This document shows, piece after piece, positions 32,719 to 49,083 of a stretch of DNA of 64,000 nt. A program made the translations under genes and the position numbers. The stretch spans positions 11,656,001 through 11,720,000 of the forward strand of contig NC_079883.1 of NCBI RefSeq assembly GCF_029227915.1, read 5' to 3'. The notes under the pieces are model-generated. The model did no database searches and was not told the DNA's origin. It saw nothing but the letters and a program-made list of their open reading frames with translations. Numbering within the stretch: the first letter of the stretch is position 1; each line of letters opens with the position of its first letter. This DNA is from Hydractinia symbiolongicarpus. Lineage: Eukaryota > Cnidaria > Hydrozoa > Anthoathecata > Hydractiniidae.

Positions 32719-33002
32719 AACTGCGATTTGATTTGTAAGTTAATACAAAAACGTACGAATATTTAACGTAAGTGTTAACGAAATAAACTTTACTCGTTTT
32801 TTCATCATAAAAATAGGATCGAAATCATGTTTTTTTAACCAATCATAATTAAGTATTAAACAAAAGATTTTTTTTTTAACCAATTAAATTGCGTATCGGC
32901 GTTTTCGGATCGAATTCGATCCGATTTTTTTACTTATAAACAAAAAGTTTTGACTTGCAGTTTAATGCTTATTTACAAGTTAAGTAGCAAAAATTTTTAA
33001 CC

Positions 33003-33407
33003 ATGTCTGACGCAGCAGCTAAAGGAGGAAAACAGGCACCTAAAGTAGCCAAGAAAGGTGAAAAAAGAGCCGGCAAAAAAGGAGGAAAGATTGGTGGAAC
33101 TGGTGAAAAGAAACGCAAGAGAAAGAGAAAGGAAAGTTATGCTATTTACATCTACAATGTTTTGAAACAAGTTCACCCAGATGTCGGAGTTTCAAGCAAA
33201 GCTATGAGCATCATGAACTCATTTGTCAACGACATCTTTGAGCGCATTGCTTCCGAAGCTTCGCGTTTGGCTCTTCAAAACAAAAAGTCGACCATCTCTT
33301 CTCGTGAAATTCAAACCGCAGTACGTCTTCTCTTGCCTGGAGAACTTGCAAAACACGCAGTCAGTGAAGGAACAAAAGCCGTCACAAAATACACAAGCAG
33401 CAAGTAA
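33003..33407 (+). CDS. H2B: Histone H2B (u5)
   Basis: Protein identical to the 9596 copy. Stem-loop 33431-33446. Confidence 0.97.
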   Translation: MSDAAAKGGKQAPKVAKKGEKRAGKKGGKIGGTGEKKRKRKRKESYAIYIYNVLKQVHPDVGVSSKAMSIMNSFVNDIFERIASEASRLALQNKKSTISSREIQTAVRLLLPGELAKHAVSEGTKAVTKYTSSK

Positions 33408-33867
33408 ACCAACGTCTACCAAACACAAACGGTCTTTTTTAAGACCACACATCTTTAAAAAAACATTTACTTGGCGTCACTACAAGTTAACCGAAGTTAA
33501 TAAAACTTCTAAATAATGTGCTTAAGAACACTAGCCTACATTTAAAATACTTCCCCATGTGTGTGTGGATTAGCTTCACTTTTCATACGTATTATTAGCT
33601 GTACTTGCAGAAAAGACAAGTACATTGATCCATGTTATTGCTTACATTTAACTTAACCCAGCTTTTCACGGAAACACTCCCAGGCAAATTAACCCTACAA
33701 AGTATTTCTAAATTTTTTTTGTGTCATATATGACATAGTATCGTATAGCAATAAATGTAACTGTGACAAGACTTTACACATTGTGTAATTTGGAAGCGTG
33801 CACAAAGTAATGTTTTAAAAGATTTGTGGCTATAAAAATAGCCGTTTTTGTTGAGCAATGACAACGC

Positions 33868-34224
<357 letters not shown>

Positions 34225-34702
34225 TTAACAGAATTCAGACAGCTTTAAAAAGAGGCCATAAAATTACCTACTGCTCGTGGAAACACCCTAATTAACCAAT
34301 AGAGTTGCGTCATTACAAAATGTTCCGAACATTTTGTACATTTTTTTAAGTAAAACTGTAGTTTTTTTAAAAATTCGTGGTCTTAATGTTTCAGTAAGGC
34401 AATAAATTTGGCATCGTTGGAATTCGCCAAACCTTCTGCTACTTACTAAAAAAAAAAAAAGTCAAAAGCTTTTGTGTATCAGAAGATACAGCCGTTTTCC
34501 CGTAGCCAAAAAACACAGATTTTATAAAAATGTTAAAGTAATGAGCGTAATGTCATTATGCAGCCAATCAGAAATTACTTTCTTAGCACCAATCAAATGG
34601 TTTGTTTTGAACCTTAGCTGTCAATCAATATGAGAAATAAAACTTTGGCGCGATAGTGCATTTTAGACCGTCTTGTGTATCCGTACTACATCGACTTCTT
34701 AA

Positions 34703-35116
<414 letters not shown>

Positions 35117-35477
35117 GCATCTTACCAAACAAAAAACGGCTATTTTTATAGCCACACATCCATAAAAAATATTACGGCTAGCTTTTTATATCAAACTTTG
35201 TCCTGCTTTCTGTTTAAATTTTATGCTACATAAAAATTTTATGCTACATAAAGTTTGACAATGTTAAAAATATGAAGGGCAAGAAAAGTAAAAGCAAGAA
35301 AATAAGAAATTTAAAAACGAAAATACTTAAACTTAGGGAATCTAATCTTAAATTTACTCTTTTTTAACTGTTTAAGTGACTTAAACAAGTTTAACTTTGT
35401 ACCAAGATAATGTTTTTTTGTAAATGTGTGGCTATAAAAATAGCCGTTTGTTAATGTAATAGCCAGATACACACAAA

Positions 35478-36029
35478 TTATTTTTTTGCGGTCTTCTTTG
35501 CTGCCTTTTTGGGAGTCTTTTTGACCTTCTTTGCTGCAGGTTTTTTAGCAACAGGCTTCTTTGTGGGTTTCTTAGCTGCTGGTTTCTTAGCCGAGGCTTT
35601 CTTTGTGGCAGGCTTCTTTGCTGCTTTCTTTGGCGTGCTCTTCTTTGCTGGCTTCTTTTTTGGTGTACTTTTCTTTGCAGTAGGCTTCTTTGCCGTTGGC
35701 TTTTTTGCTGCGGCCTTTTTCTTAGGTTTTTCTTTTTTTACCTGACCTAGCTTGAATGATCCAGAAGCACCAGTGCCTTTAGTTTGAATCAAATCGCCTG
35801 ATGTTACTCCTCGTTTAAGAGCCATTTTCAGATGATGATCTGAGTTTTCAGCAACTTTGTAATTTGCATGAATATATTTTGTAATAGCTTGGCGAGATGA
35901 ACCACCGCGTTCCTTTAGGGTAGCGATAGCAGCCTTGATCATGTCCACATATTTAGGGTGATCAGCTGTCTTCTTTGCAGCAGGTTTCTTCTTGGGTGCG
36001 ATTTTCTTTGGAGAAGCTGCTTCACTCAT
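35478..36029 (-). CDS. H1: Histone H1 (u5)
   Basis: Protein identical to the 12071 copy. Stem-loop 35430-35445. Confidence 0.95.
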   Translation of the reverse strand: MSEAASPKKIAPKKKPAAKKTADHPKYVDMIKAAIATLKERGGSSRQAITKYIHANYKVAENSDHHLKMALKRGVTSGDLIQTKGTGASGSFKLGQVKKEKPKKKAAAKKPTAKKPTAKKSTPKKKPAKKSTPKKAAKKPATKKASAKKPAAKKPTKKPVAKKPAAKKVKKTPKKAAKKTAKK

Positions 36030-36608
36030 TTTTAATGTTTTCTTACAACAATCCAACGATAAACGATGCTTGTTATCACAGTAGAAGTATACTAAACATT
36101 ACCGTGTAAATGAGATATAATTTAAGACGGTGCGAAGTATGCGGACGTAAAAGTACCACTCCCGGGAATTGATTTGGCGCGAAAACAGAAATGTGTGTTT
36201 CTGTACATCGTATAATGTCCGTTTTGGGTGCCGCGACTATGCGAAAGCATGTTAATTTTTATTTGTAGTACGACGCAATAGTCTGCAAGAGAAGCTGCTG
36301 GAGTTTGAGGTCTTCAGCATTACATCTAGTCTGTTAATTTGGGCTTCTTCCGCGCTCGTGTTAGGATTTTCATAAAGCGTTCTTTGGTTTGCGTTGCGTA
36401 TGTCGGCCTACATCATCGACACGGCCTGTTTCCGGCTATTAGGAGCAATTCATATATTGGGCACTGCGTTTCGACTTTTTTATTAGACCACAGTAAAAAA
36501 ATTCACTCACAGAAGTCCCTTTCTTTCATGGCTACAAACACGAAGAATTCTGTCGTAAGTAAAACGAATGCGCAAGCCAAAATGACGATGGGGCGAAGTC
36601 ATAAGCAT

Positions 36609-36681
36609 GGCCCTGTGGCCCAATGGATAAGGCATCTGACTACGAATCAGGGGATTCCAGGTTCGACTCCTGGCAGGGTCG
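36609..36681 (+). tRNA. tRNA-Arg: tRNA-Arg(ACG) (u5)
   Basis: Identical to the 13202 copy. Confidence 0.93.
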
Positions 36682-37003
36682 CACTGTCGCATTTCGGCTG
36701 CATGGTCTACTGTGTAACGCGCGCGCACGTTCTGGCGTAATGCGTTGATAAACGGAATGTACGCAGACATATTGGAAAGTAATATCACGCACTTAGTATC
36801 GTCGCCTTTGTTAGCATTCATGTAAGTTACCATCCACTCGCTACAGTCGCTCTCCATCCTACGGCTAAATCAACAGCCGTGATTTTTACTATGTCGCCGT
36901 CCATCCGTACGCGGTGACAGTTGTAAGCTTTACAGTAACGTGACATGCTCCACAAGCAGTTACGGTGTGTGGACGATGCCTATCATGGCAACGCTTGTTC
37001 TTT

Positions 37004-37190
37004 ATCGCTTCTCGGCCTAATGGCTAAGATCAAGTGTAGTATCTGTTCTTATCAGTTTAATATCTGGTAGGCCATTCTCTGAATGGTCAGTATATTAATC
37101 TGATTTTTGGCCTTGGGTCATGGAGGTGGATTCATTCACGCCGTGACCACGGGTTGCCTTGGTGTTGCACTATTACCGATGGCGGCCCAC
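37004..37190 (+). ncRNA. U2: U2 snRNA (u5)
   Basis: Same sequence as the 13597 copy. Confidence 0.93.
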
Positions 37191-37380
37191 ATAAGCAATA
37201 AAAGAATAATAGCAGTCCTCTTTCCGACGGCACTCTGCATAGTCTACGGCGGGAACAAAACGCGTACACTGGGGGAGAATACAGCCTATGCCCCGCGACA
37301 CGGCAGTTTATAACACACTCAAGCCACAAGCATTAACAAACTTTGAAGGGTACCCTCATGCTACGGTGCAGTTCCAACTC

Positions 37381-37545
37381 ATACTTACCTGACGGGGAAG
37401 TAAAGACTGATCAATGAGGGTTTTCTTCCAGAGTGAGGCTCTTGCATTGCACTACGCTTGGGCTGACCTCTGCGATTACTGCAAACGTCAGTAACTCGAC
37501 CGTACAATTTCTGGTAGTGGGGGCCTGCGTCCGCGCTCGCCCCCT
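37381..37545 (+). ncRNA. U1: U1 snRNA (u5)
   Basis: Majority sequence. Confidence 0.93.
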
Positions 37546-37872
37546 CCTTAAGTCAAAATGAATGAGCTTAGAAAAGTTGCGCGGCCAAATGTCGGTGGTG
37601 ACTTAAACGCTAAGGTAAAACCTCGCTTGGCTGTTACGAAACGTGATTGCGATATAAGTCCTCGGAAGGCGGCGGAATTTTATTTTATTTGCCATTCCGT
37701 CAGGGTTATTGGATGATCGGCAATAGATCGAGTTTGTATGCATTTGAAAGCTCTTTTTTCTCGTACTATCACCTGAAAATGTCGTAGGAAAATGTCATAG
37801 GAAACACTTTCAACAACCGCCACGTTCCTTAATTGTTATAACAAGAAATATATCACAGCAAATGAAAATGAA

Positions 37873-37992
37873 AAGCCTACGACACCGGGAGTTCCCAGGC
37901 GGTCCCCCATCCAAGTACTATCCCGGCCCGACGATGCTTAACTTCCGTGATCAGACGAGAACGGGTGTGTTCATCGTGGTATGGCCGTAGAC
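37873..37992 (-). rRNA. 5S: 5S rRNA (u5)
   Basis: Same sequence as the 14466 copy. Confidence 0.95.
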
Positions 37993-38189
37993 ATTAGTAG
38001 GTGCAAATACGTGCAATTTATTTTGACGTTGTGATCAAATTTTTTTATTTAATTTCTTTGAGTTACTTAGGACAAGGCGTATGCATGGATTATCTATTAG
38101 ACTTTAAGGTTATAGTTTTGTGAAAAAAACAATGTTTTTTTAAAGATGTGTGGCTATAAAAATAGCCGTTGTTTTCTGAGTGTAGCGGT

Positions 38190-38570
38190 TTACTTCTTCT
38201 GTCCTTTGTCGTTCTTCTTTGGGAGTAAGACAGCTTGAATGTTTGGCAAAACACCACCAGCTGCAATGGTTACACCGCTCAAAAGTTTGTTTAATTCTTC
38301 ATCATTACGAACAGCCAATTGTAAATGTCTTGGAATAATCCTAGCTTTTTTGTTGTCTCTTGCTGCGTTACCAGCCAACTCCAATATCTCAGCAGATAAA
38401 TATTCCAAGACGGCTGCTAAGTAAACTGGTGCTCCAGATCCAATTCGGTTAGCATAGTGCCCTCTACGAAGGAATCTATGCACTCTACCGACTGGAAATT
38501 GAAGTCCAGCTCTTGAGGATCTTGTCTTGGCTTTAGCCTTAGCTTTTCCACCTTTTCCACGTCCAGACAT
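38190..38570 (-). CDS. H2A: Histone H2A (u6)
   Basis: Protein identical to the 14783 copy. Stem-loop 38152-38167. Confidence 0.97.
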   Translation of the reverse strand: MSGRGKGGKAKAKAKTRSSRAGLQFPVGRVHRFLRRGHYANRIGSGAPVYLAAVLEYLSAEILELAGNAARDNKKARIIPRHLQLAVRNDEELNKLLSGVTIAAGGVLPNIQAVLLPKKNDKGQKK

Positions 38571-38854
38571 AACTGCGATTTGATTTGTAAGTTAATACAA
38601 AAACGTACGAATATTTAACGTAAGTGTTAACGAAATAAACTTTACTCGTTTTTTCATCATAAAAATAGGATCGAAATCATGTTTTTTTAACCAATCATAA
38701 TTAAGTATTAAACAAAAGATTTTTTTTTTAACCAATTAAATTGCGTATCGGCGTTTTCGGATCGAATTCGATCCGATTTTTTTACTTATAAACAAAAAGT
38801 TTTGACTTGCAGTTTAATGCTTATTTACAAGTTAAGTAGCAAAAATTTTTAACC

Positions 38855-39259
38855 ATGTCTGACGCAGCAGCTAAAGGAGGAAAACAGGCACCTAAAGTAG
38901 CCAAGAAAGGTGAAAAAAGAGCCGGCAAAAAAGGAGGAAAGATTGGTGGAACTGGTGAAAAGAAACGCAAGAGAAAGAGAAAGGAAAGTTATGCTATTTA
39001 CATCTACAATGTTTTGAAACAAGTTCACCCAGATGTCGGAGTTTCAAGCAAAGCTATGAGCATCATGAACTCATTTGTCAACGACATCTTTGAGCGCATT
39101 GCTTCCGAAGCTTCGCGTTTGGCTCTTCAAAACAAAAAGTCGACCATCTCTTCTCGTGAAATTCAAACCGCAGTACGTCTTCTCTTGCCTGGAGAACTTG
39201 CAAAACACGCAGTCAGTGAAGGAACAAAAGCCGTCACAAAATACACAAGCAGCAAGTAA
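38855..39259 (+). CDS. H2B: Histone H2B (u6)
   Basis: Protein identical to the 9596 copy. Stem-loop 39283-39298. A private A>T lies in the spacer at about 39539. Confidence 0.97.
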   Translation: MSDAAAKGGKQAPKVAKKGEKRAGKKGGKIGGTGEKKRKRKRKESYAIYIYNVLKQVHPDVGVSSKAMSIMNSFVNDIFERIASEASRLALQNKKSTISSREIQTAVRLLLPGELAKHAVSEGTKAVTKYTSSK

Positions 39260-39719
39260 ACCAACGTCTACCAAACACAAACGGTCTTTTTTAAGACCAC
39301 ACATCTTTAAAAAAACATTTACTTGGCGTCACTACAAGTTAACCGAAGTTAATAAAACTTCTAAATAATGTGCTTAAGAACACTAGCCTACATTTAAAAT
39401 ACTTCCCCATGTGTGTGTGGATTAGCTTCACTTTTCATACGTATTATTAGCTGTACTTGCAGAAAAGACAAGTACATTGATCCATGTTATTGCTTACATT
39501 TAACTTAACCCAGCTTTTCACGGAAACACTCCCAGGCATATTAACCCTACAAAGTATTTCTAAATTTTTTTTGTGTCATATATGACATAGTATCGTATAG
39601 CAATAAATGTAACTGTGACAAGACTTTACACATTGTGTAATTTGGAAGCGTGCACAAAGTAATGTTTTAAAAGATTTGTGGCTATAAAAATAGCCGTTTT
39701 TGTTGAGCAATGACAACGC

Positions 39720-40076
<357 letters not shown>

Positions 40077-40554
40077 TTAACAGAATTCAGACAGCTTTAA
40101 AAAGAGGCCATAAAATTACCTACTGCTCGTGGAAACACCCTAATTAACCAATAGAGTTGCGTCATTACAAAATGTTCCGAACATTTTGTACATTTTTTTA
40201 AGTAAAACTGTAGTTTTTTTAAAAATTCGTGGTCTTAATGTTTCAGTAAGGCAATAAATTTGGCATCGTTGGAATTCGCCAAACCTTCTGCTACTTACTA
40301 AAAAAAAAAAAAGTCAAAAGCTTTTGTGTATCAGAAGATACAGCCGTTTTCCCGTAGCCAAAAAACACAGATTTTATAAAAATGTTAAAGTAATGAGCGT
40401 AATGTCATTATGCAGCCAATCAGAAATTACTTTCTTAGCACCAATCAAATGGTTTGTTTTGAACCTTAGCTGTCAATCAATATGAGAAATAAAACTTTGG
40501 CGCGATAGTGCATTTTAGACCGTCTTGTGTATCCGTACTACATCGACTTCTTAA

Positions 40555-40968
<414 letters not shown>

Positions 40969-41329
40969 GCATCTTACCAAACAAAAAACGGCTATTTTTA
41001 TAGCCACACATCCATAAAAAATATTACGGCTAGCTTTTTATATCAAACTTTGTCCTGCTTTCTGTTTAAATTTTATGCTACATAAAAATTTTATGCTACA
41101 TAAAGTTTGACAATGTTAAAAATATGAAGGGCAAGAAAAGTAAAAGCAAGAAAATAAGAAATTTAAAAACGAAAATACTTAAACTTAGGGAATCTAATCT
41201 TAAATTTACTCTTTTTTAACTGTTTAAGTGACTTAAACAAGTTTAACTTTGTACCAAGATAATGTTTTTTTGTAAATGTGTGGCTATAAAAATAGCCGTT
41301 TGTTAATGTAATAGCCAGATACACACAAA

Positions 41330-41881
41330 TTATTTTTTTGCGGTCTTCTTTGCTGCCTTTTTGGGAGTCTTTTTGACCTTCTTTGCTGCAGGTTTTTTAG
41401 CAACAGGCTTCTTTGTGGGTTTCTTAGCTGCTGGTTTCTTAGCCGAGGCTTTCTTTGTGGCAGGCTTCTTTGCTGCTTTCTTTGGCGTGCTCTTCTTTGC
41501 TGGCTTCTTTTTTGGTGTACTTTTCTTTGCAGTAGGCTTCTTTGCCGTTGGCTTTTTTGCTGCGGCCTTTTTCTTAGGTTTTTCTTTTTTTACCTGACCT
41601 AGCTTGAATGATCCAGAAGCACCAGTGCCTTTAGTTTGAATCAAATCGCCTGATGTTACTCCTCGTTTAAGAGCCATTTTCAGATGATGATCTGAGTTTT
41701 CAGCAACTTTGTAATTTGCATGAATATATTTTGTAATAGCTTGGCGAGATGAACCACCGCGTTCCTTTAGGGTAGCGATAGCAGCCTTGATCATGTCCAC
41801 ATATTTAGGGTGATCAGCTGTCTTCTTTGCAGCAGGTTTCTTCTTGGGTGCGATTTTCTTTGGAGAAGCTGCTTCACTCAT
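41330..41881 (-). CDS. H1: Histone H1 (u6)
   Basis: Protein identical to the 12071 copy. Stem-loop 41282-41297. Confidence 0.95.
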   Translation of the reverse strand: MSEAASPKKIAPKKKPAAKKTADHPKYVDMIKAAIATLKERGGSSRQAITKYIHANYKVAENSDHHLKMALKRGVTSGDLIQTKGTGASGSFKLGQVKKEKPKKKAAAKKPTAKKPTAKKSTPKKKPAKKSTPKKAAKKPATKKASAKKPAAKKPTKKPVAKKPAAKKVKKTPKKAAKKTAKK

Positions 41882-42460
41882 TTTTAATGTTTTCTTACAA
41901 CAATCCAACGATAAACGATGCTTGTTATCACAGTAGAAGTATACTAAACATTACCGTGTAAATGAGATATAATTTAAGACGGTGCGAAGTATGCGGACGT
42001 AAAAGTACCACTCCCGGGAATTGATTTGGCGCGAAAACAGAAATGTGTGTTTCTGTACATCGTATAATGTCCGTTTTGGGTGCCGCGACTATGCGAAAGC
42101 ATGTTAATTTTTATTTGTAGTACGACGCAATAGTCTGCAAGAAAAGCTGCTGGAGTTTGAGGTCTTCAGCATTACATCTAGTCTGTTAATTTGGGCTTCT
42201 TCCGCGCTCGTGTTAGGATTTTCATAAAGCGTTCTTTGGTTTGCGTTGCGTATGTCGGCCTACATCATCGACACGGCCTGTTTCCGGCTATTAGGAGCAA
42301 TTCATATATTGGGCACTGCGTTTCGACTTTTTTATTAGACCACAGTAAAAAAATTCACTCACAGAAGTCCCTTTCTTTCATGGCTACAAACACGAAGAAT
42401 TCTGTCGTAAGTAAAACGAATGCGCAAGCCAAAATGACGATGGGGCGAAGTCATAAGCAT

Positions 42461-42533
42461 GGCCCTGTGGCCCAATGGATAAGGCATCTGACTACGAATC
42501 AGGGGATTCCAGGTTCGACTCCTGGCAGGGTCG
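42461..42533 (+). tRNA. tRNA-Arg: tRNA-Arg(ACG) (u6)
   Basis: Identical to the 13202 copy. Confidence 0.93.
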
Positions 42534-42855
42534 CACTGTCGCATTTCGGCTGCATGGTCTACTGTGTAACGCGCGCGCACGTTCTGGCGTAATGCGTTGA
42601 TAAACGGAATGTACGCAGACATATTGGAAAGTAATATCACGCACTTAGTATCGTCGCCTTTGTTAGCATTCATGTAAGTTACCATCCACTCGCTACAGTC
42701 GCTCTCCATCCTACGGCTAAATCAACAGCCGTGATTTTTACTATGTCGCCGTCCATCCGTACGCGGTGACAGTTGTAAGCTTTACAGTAACGTGACATGC
42801 TCCACAAGCAGTTACGGTGTGTGGACGATGCCTATCATGGCAACGCTTGTTCTTT

Positions 42856-43042
42856 ATCGCTTCTCGGCCTAATGGCTAAGATCAAGTGTAGTATCTGTTC
42901 TTATCAGTTTAATATCTGGTAGGCCATTCTCTGAATGGTCAGTATATTAATCTGATTTTTGGCCTTGGGTCATGGAGGTGGATTCATTCACGCCGTGACC
43001 ACGGGTTGCCTTGGTGTTGCACTATTACCGATGGCGGCCCAC
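42856..43042 (+). ncRNA. U2: U2 snRNA (u6)
   Basis: Same sequence as the 13597 copy. Confidence 0.93.
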
Positions 43043-43232
43043 ATAAGCAATAAAAGAATAATAGCAGTCCTCTTTCCGACGGCACTCTGCATAGTCTACG
43101 GCGGGAACAAAACGCGTACACTGGGGGAGAATACAGCCTATGCCCCGCGACACGGCAGTTTATAACACACTCAAGCCACAAGCATTAACAAACTTTGAAG
43201 GGTACCCTCATGCTACGGTGCAGTTCCAACTC

Positions 43233-43397
43233 ATACTTACCTGACGGGGAAGTAAAGACTGATCAATGAGGGTTTTCTTCCAGAGTGAGGCTCTTGCATT
43301 GCACTACGCTTGGGCTGACCTCTGCGATTACTGCAAACGTCAGTAACTCGACCGTACAATTTCTGGTAGTGGGGGCCTGCGTCCGCGCTCGCCCCCT
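43233..43397 (+). ncRNA. U1: U1 snRNA (u6)
   Basis: Majority sequence. A private G>T lies in the following spacer (GCTAAGTTAAAACC). Confidence 0.93.
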
Positions 43398-43724
43398 CCT
43401 TAAGTCAAAATGAATGAGCTTAGAAAAGTTGCGCGGCCAAATGTCGGTGGTGACTTAAACGCTAAGTTAAAACCTCGCTTGGCTGTTACGAAACGTGATT
43501 GCGATATAAGTCCTCGGAAGGCGGCGGAATTTTATTTTATTTGCCATTCCGTCAGGGTTATTGGATGATCGGCAATAGATCGAGTTTGTATGCATTTGAA
43601 AGCTCTTTTTTCTCGTACTATCACCTGAAAATGTCGTAGGAAAATGTCATAGGAAACACTTTCAACAACCGCCACGTTCCTTAATTGTTATAACAAGAAA
43701 TATATCACAGCAAATGAAAATGAA

Positions 43725-43844
43725 AAGCCTACGACACCGGGAGTTCCCAGGCGGTCCCCCATCCAAGTACTATCCCGGCCCGACGATGCTTAACTTCCGT
43801 GATCAGACGAGAACGGGTGTGTTCATCGTGGTATGGCCGTAGAC
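43725..43844 (-). rRNA. 5S: 5S rRNA (u6)
   Basis: Same sequence as the 14466 copy. One A is missing from the poly-A run between it and the next H2A. Confidence 0.95.
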
Positions 43845-44040
43845 ATTAGTAGGTGCAAATACGTGCAATTTATTTTGACGTTGTGATCAAATTTTTTTAT
43901 TTAATTTCTTTGAGTTACTTAGGACAAGGCGTATGCATGGATTATCTATTAGACTTTAAGGTTATAGTTTTGTGAAAAAACAATGTTTTTTTAAAGATGT
44001 GTGGCTATAAAAATAGCCGTTGTTTTCTGAGTGTAGCGGT

Positions 44041-44421
44041 TTACTTCTTCTGTCCTTTGTCGTTCTTCTTTGGGAGTAAGACAGCTTGAATGTTTGGCAA
44101 AACACCACCAGCTGCAATGGTTACACCGCTCAAAAGTTTGTTTAATTCTTCATCATTACGAACAGCCAATTGTAAATGTCTTGGAATAATCCTAGCTTTT
44201 TTGTTGTCTCTTGCTGCGTTACCAGCCAACTCCAATATCTCAGCAGATAAATATTCCAAGACGGCTGCTAAGTAAACTGGTGCTCCAGATCCAATTCGGT
44301 TAGCATAGTGCCCTCTACGAAGGAATCTATGCACTCTACCGACTGGAAATTGAAGTCCAGCTCTTGAGGATCTTGTCTTGGCTTTAGCCTTAGCTTTTCC
44401 ACCTTTTCCACGTCCAGACAT
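44041..44421 (-). CDS. H2A: Histone H2A (u7)
   Basis: Protein identical to the 14783 copy. Stem-loop 44003-44018. Confidence 0.97.
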   Translation of the reverse strand: MSGRGKGGKAKAKAKTRSSRAGLQFPVGRVHRFLRRGHYANRIGSGAPVYLAAVLEYLSAEILELAGNAARDNKKARIIPRHLQLAVRNDEELNKLLSGVTIAAGGVLPNIQAVLLPKKNDKGQKK

Positions 44422-44705
44422 AACTGCGATTTGATTTGTAAGTTAATACAAAAACGTACGAATATTTAACGTAAGTGTTAACGAAATAAACTTTACTCGT
44501 TTTTTCATCATAAAAATAGGATCGAAATCATGTTTTTTTAACCAATCATAATTAAGTATTAAACAAAAGATTTTTTTTTTAACCAATTAAATTGCGTATC
44601 GGCGTTTTCGGATCGAATTCGATCCGATTTTTTTACTTATAAACAAAAAGTTTTGACTTGCAGTTTAATGCTTATTTACAAGTTAAGTAGCAAAAATTTT
44701 TAACC

Positions 44706-45110
44706 ATGTCTGACGCAGCAGCTAAAGGAGGAAAACAGGCACCTAAAGTAGCCAAGAAAGGTGAAAAAAGAGCCGGCAAAAAAGGAGGAAAGATTGGTGG
44801 AACTGGTGAAAAGAAACGCAAGAGAAAGAGAAAGGAAAGTTATGCTATTTACATCTACAATGTTTTGAAACAAGTTCACCCAGATGTCGGAGTTTCAAGC
44901 AAAGCTATGAGCATCATGAACTCATTTGTCAACGACATCTTTGAGCGCATTGCTTCCGAAGCTTCGCGTTTGGCTCTTCAAAACAAAAAGTCGACCATCT
45001 CTTCTCGTGAAATTCAAACCGCAGTACGTCTTCTCTTGCCTGGAGAACTTGCAAAACACGCAGTCAGTGAAGGAACAAAAGCCGTCACAAAATACACAAG
45101 CAGCAAGTAA
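44706..45110 (+). CDS. H2B: Histone H2B (u7)
   Basis: Protein identical to the 9596 copy. Stem-loop 45134-45149. Confidence 0.97.
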   Translation: MSDAAAKGGKQAPKVAKKGEKRAGKKGGKIGGTGEKKRKRKRKESYAIYIYNVLKQVHPDVGVSSKAMSIMNSFVNDIFERIASEASRLALQNKKSTISSREIQTAVRLLLPGELAKHAVSEGTKAVTKYTSSK

Positions 45111-45570
45111 ACCAACGTCTACCAAACACAAACGGTCTTTTTTAAGACCACACATCTTTAAAAAAACATTTACTTGGCGTCACTACAAGTTAACCGAAGT
45201 TAATAAAACTTCTAAATAATGTGCTTAAGAACACTAGCCTACATTTAAAATACTTCCCCATGTGTGTGTGGATTAGCTTCACTTTTCATACGTATTATTA
45301 GCTGTACTTGCAGAAAAGACAAGTACATTGATCCATGTTATTGCTTACATTTAACTTAACCCAGCTTTTCACGGAAACACTCCCAGGCAAATTAACCCTA
45401 CAAAGTATTTCTAAATTTTTTTTGTGTCATATATGACATAGTATCGTATAGCAATAAATGTAACTGTGACAAGACTTTACACATTGTGTAATTTGGAAGC
45501 GTGCACAAAGTAATGTTTTAAAAGATTTGTGGCTATAAAAATAGCCGTTTTTGTTGAGCAATGACAACGC

Positions 45571-45927
<357 letters not shown>

Positions 45928-46405
45928 TTAACAGAATTCAGACAGCTTTAAAAAGAGGCCATAAAATTACCTACTGCTCGTGGAAACACCCTAATTAACC
46001 AATAGAGTTGCGTCATTACAAAATGTTCCGAACATTTTGTACATTTTTTTAAGTAAAACTGTAGTTTTTTTAAAAATTCGTGGTCTTAATGTTTCAGTAA
46101 GGCAATAAATTTGGCATCGTTGGAATTCGCCAAACCTTCTGCTACTTACTAAAAAAAAAAAAAGTCAAAAGCTTTTGTGTATCAGAAGATACAGCCGTTT
46201 TCCCGTAGCCAAAAAACACAGATTTTATAAAAATGTTAAAGTAATGAGCGTAATGTCATTATGCAGCCAATCAGAAATTACTTTCTTAGCACCAATCAAA
46301 TGGTTTGTTTTGAACCTTAGCTGTCAATCAATATGAGAAATAAAACTTTGGCGCGATAGTGCATTTTAGACCGTCTTGTGTATCCGTACTACATCGACTT
46401 CTTAA

Positions 46406-46819
<414 letters not shown>

Positions 46820-47180
46820 GCATCTTACCAAACAAAAAACGGCTATTTTTATAGCCACACATCCATAAAAAATATTACGGCTAGCTTTTTATATCAAACT
46901 TTGTCCTGCTTTCTGTTTAAATTTTATGCTACATAAAAATTTTATGCTACATAAAGTTTGACAATGTTAAAAATATGAAGGGCAAGAAAAGTAAAAGCAA
47001 GAAAATAAGAAATTTAAAAACGAAAATACTTAAACTTAGGGAATCTAATCTTAAATTTACTCTTTTTTAACTGTTTAAGTGACTTAAACAAGTTTAACTT
47101 TGTACCAAGATAATGTTTTTTTGTAAATGTGTGGCTATAAAAATAGCCGTTTGTTAATGTAATAGCCAGATACACACAAA

Positions 47181-47732
47181 TTATTTTTTTGCGGTCTTCT
47201 TTGCTGCCTTTTTGGGAGTCTTTTTGACCTTCTTTGCTGCAGGTTTTTTAGCAACAGGCTTCTTTGTGGGTTTCTTAGCTGCTGGTTTCTTAGCCGAGGC
47301 TTTCTTTGTGGCAGGCTTCTTTGCTGCTTTCTTTGGCGTGCTCTTCTTTGCTGGCTTCTTTTTTGGTGTACTTTTCTTTGCAGTAGGCTTCTTTGCCGTT
47401 GGCTTTTTTGCTGCGGCCTTTTTCTTAGGTTTTTCTTTTTTTACCTGACCTAGCTTGAATGATCCAGAAGCACCAGTGCCTTTAGTTTGAATCAAATCGC
47501 CTGATGTTACTCCTCGTTTAAGAGCCATTTTCAGATGATGATCTGAGTTTTCAGCAACTTTGTAATTTGCATGAATATATTTTGTAATAGCTTGGCGAGA
47601 TGAACCACCGCGTTCCTTTAGGGTAGCGATAGCAGCCTTGATCATGTCCACATATTTAGGGTGATCAGCTGTCTTCTTTGCAGCAGGTTTCTTCTTGGGT
47701 GCGATTTTCTTTGGAGAAGCTGCTTCACTCAT
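47181..47732 (-). CDS. H1: Histone H1 (u7)
   Basis: Protein identical to the 12071 copy. Stem-loop 47133-47148. Confidence 0.95.
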   Translation of the reverse strand: MSEAASPKKIAPKKKPAAKKTADHPKYVDMIKAAIATLKERGGSSRQAITKYIHANYKVAENSDHHLKMALKRGVTSGDLIQTKGTGASGSFKLGQVKKEKPKKKAAAKKPTAKKPTAKKSTPKKKPAKKSTPKKAAKKPATKKASAKKPAAKKPTKKPVAKKPAAKKVKKTPKKAAKKTAKK

Positions 47733-48311
47733 TTTTAATGTTTTCTTACAACAATCCAACGATAAACGATGCTTGTTATCACAGTAGAAGTATACTAAAC
47801 ATTACCGTGTAAATGAGATATAATTTAAGACGGTGCGAAGTATGCGGACGTAAAAGTACCACTCCCGGGAATTGATTTGGCGCGAAAACAGAAATGTGTG
47901 TTTCTGTACATCGTATAATGTCCGTTTTGGGTGCCGCGACTATGCGAAAGCATGTTAATTTTTATTTGTAGTACGACGCAATAGTCTGCAAGAGAAGCTG
48001 CTGGAGTTTGAGGTCTTCAGCATTACATCTAGTCTGTTAATTTGGGCTTCTTCCGCGCTCGTGTTAGGATTTTCATAAAGCGTTCTTTGGTTTGCGTTGC
48101 GTATGTCGGCCTACATCATCGACACGGCCTGTTTCCGGCTATTAGGAGCAATTCATATATTGGGCACTGCGTTTCGACTTTTTTATTAGACCACAGTAAA
48201 AAAATTCACTCACAGAAGTCCCTTTCTTTCATGGCTACAAACACGAAGAATTCTGTCGTAAGTAAAACGAATGCGCAAGCCAAAATGACGATGGGGCGAA
48301 GTCATAAGCAT

Positions 48312-48384
48312 GGCCCTGTGGCCCAATGGATAAGGCATCTGACTACGAATCAGGGGATTCCAGGTTCGACTCCTGGCAGGGTCG
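48312..48384 (+). tRNA. tRNA-Arg: tRNA-Arg(ACG) (u7)
   Basis: Identical to the 13202 copy. Confidence 0.93.
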
Positions 48385-48706
48385 CACTGTCGCATTTCGG
48401 CTGCATGGTCTACTGTGTAACGCGCGCGCACGTTCTGGCGTAATGCGTTGATAAACGGAATGTACGCAGACATATTGGAAAGTAATATCACGCACTTAGT
48501 ATCGTCGCCTTTGTTAGCATTCATGTAAGTTACCATCCACTCGCTACAGTCGCTCTCCATCCTACGGCTAAATCAACAGCCGTGATTTTTACTATGTCGC
48601 CGTCCATCCGTACGCGGTGACAGTTGTAAGCTTTACAGTAACGTGACATGCTCCACAAGCAGTTACGGTGTGTGGACGATGCCTATCATGGCAACGCTTG
48701 TTCTTT

Positions 48707-48893
48707 ATCGCTTCTCGGCCTAATGGCTAAGATCAAGTGTAGTATCTGTTCTTATCAGTTTAATATCTGGTAGGCCATTCTCTGAATGGTCAGTATATTA
48801 ATCTGATTTTTGGCCTTGGGTCATGGAGGTGGATTCATTCACGCCGTGACCACGGGTTGCCTTGGTGTTGCACTATTACCGATGGCGGCCCAC
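48707..48893 (+). ncRNA. U2: U2 snRNA (u7)
   Basis: Same sequence as the 13597 copy. Confidence 0.93.
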
Positions 48894-49083
48894 ATAAGCA
48901 ATAAAAGAATAATAGCAGTCCTCTTTCCGACGGCACTCTGCATAGTCTACGGCGGGAACAAAACGCGTACACTGGGGGAGAATACAGCCTATGCCCCGCG
49001 ACACGGCAGTTTATAACACACTCAAGCCACAAGCATTAACAAACTTTGAAGGGTACCCTCATGCTACGGTGCAGTTCCAACTC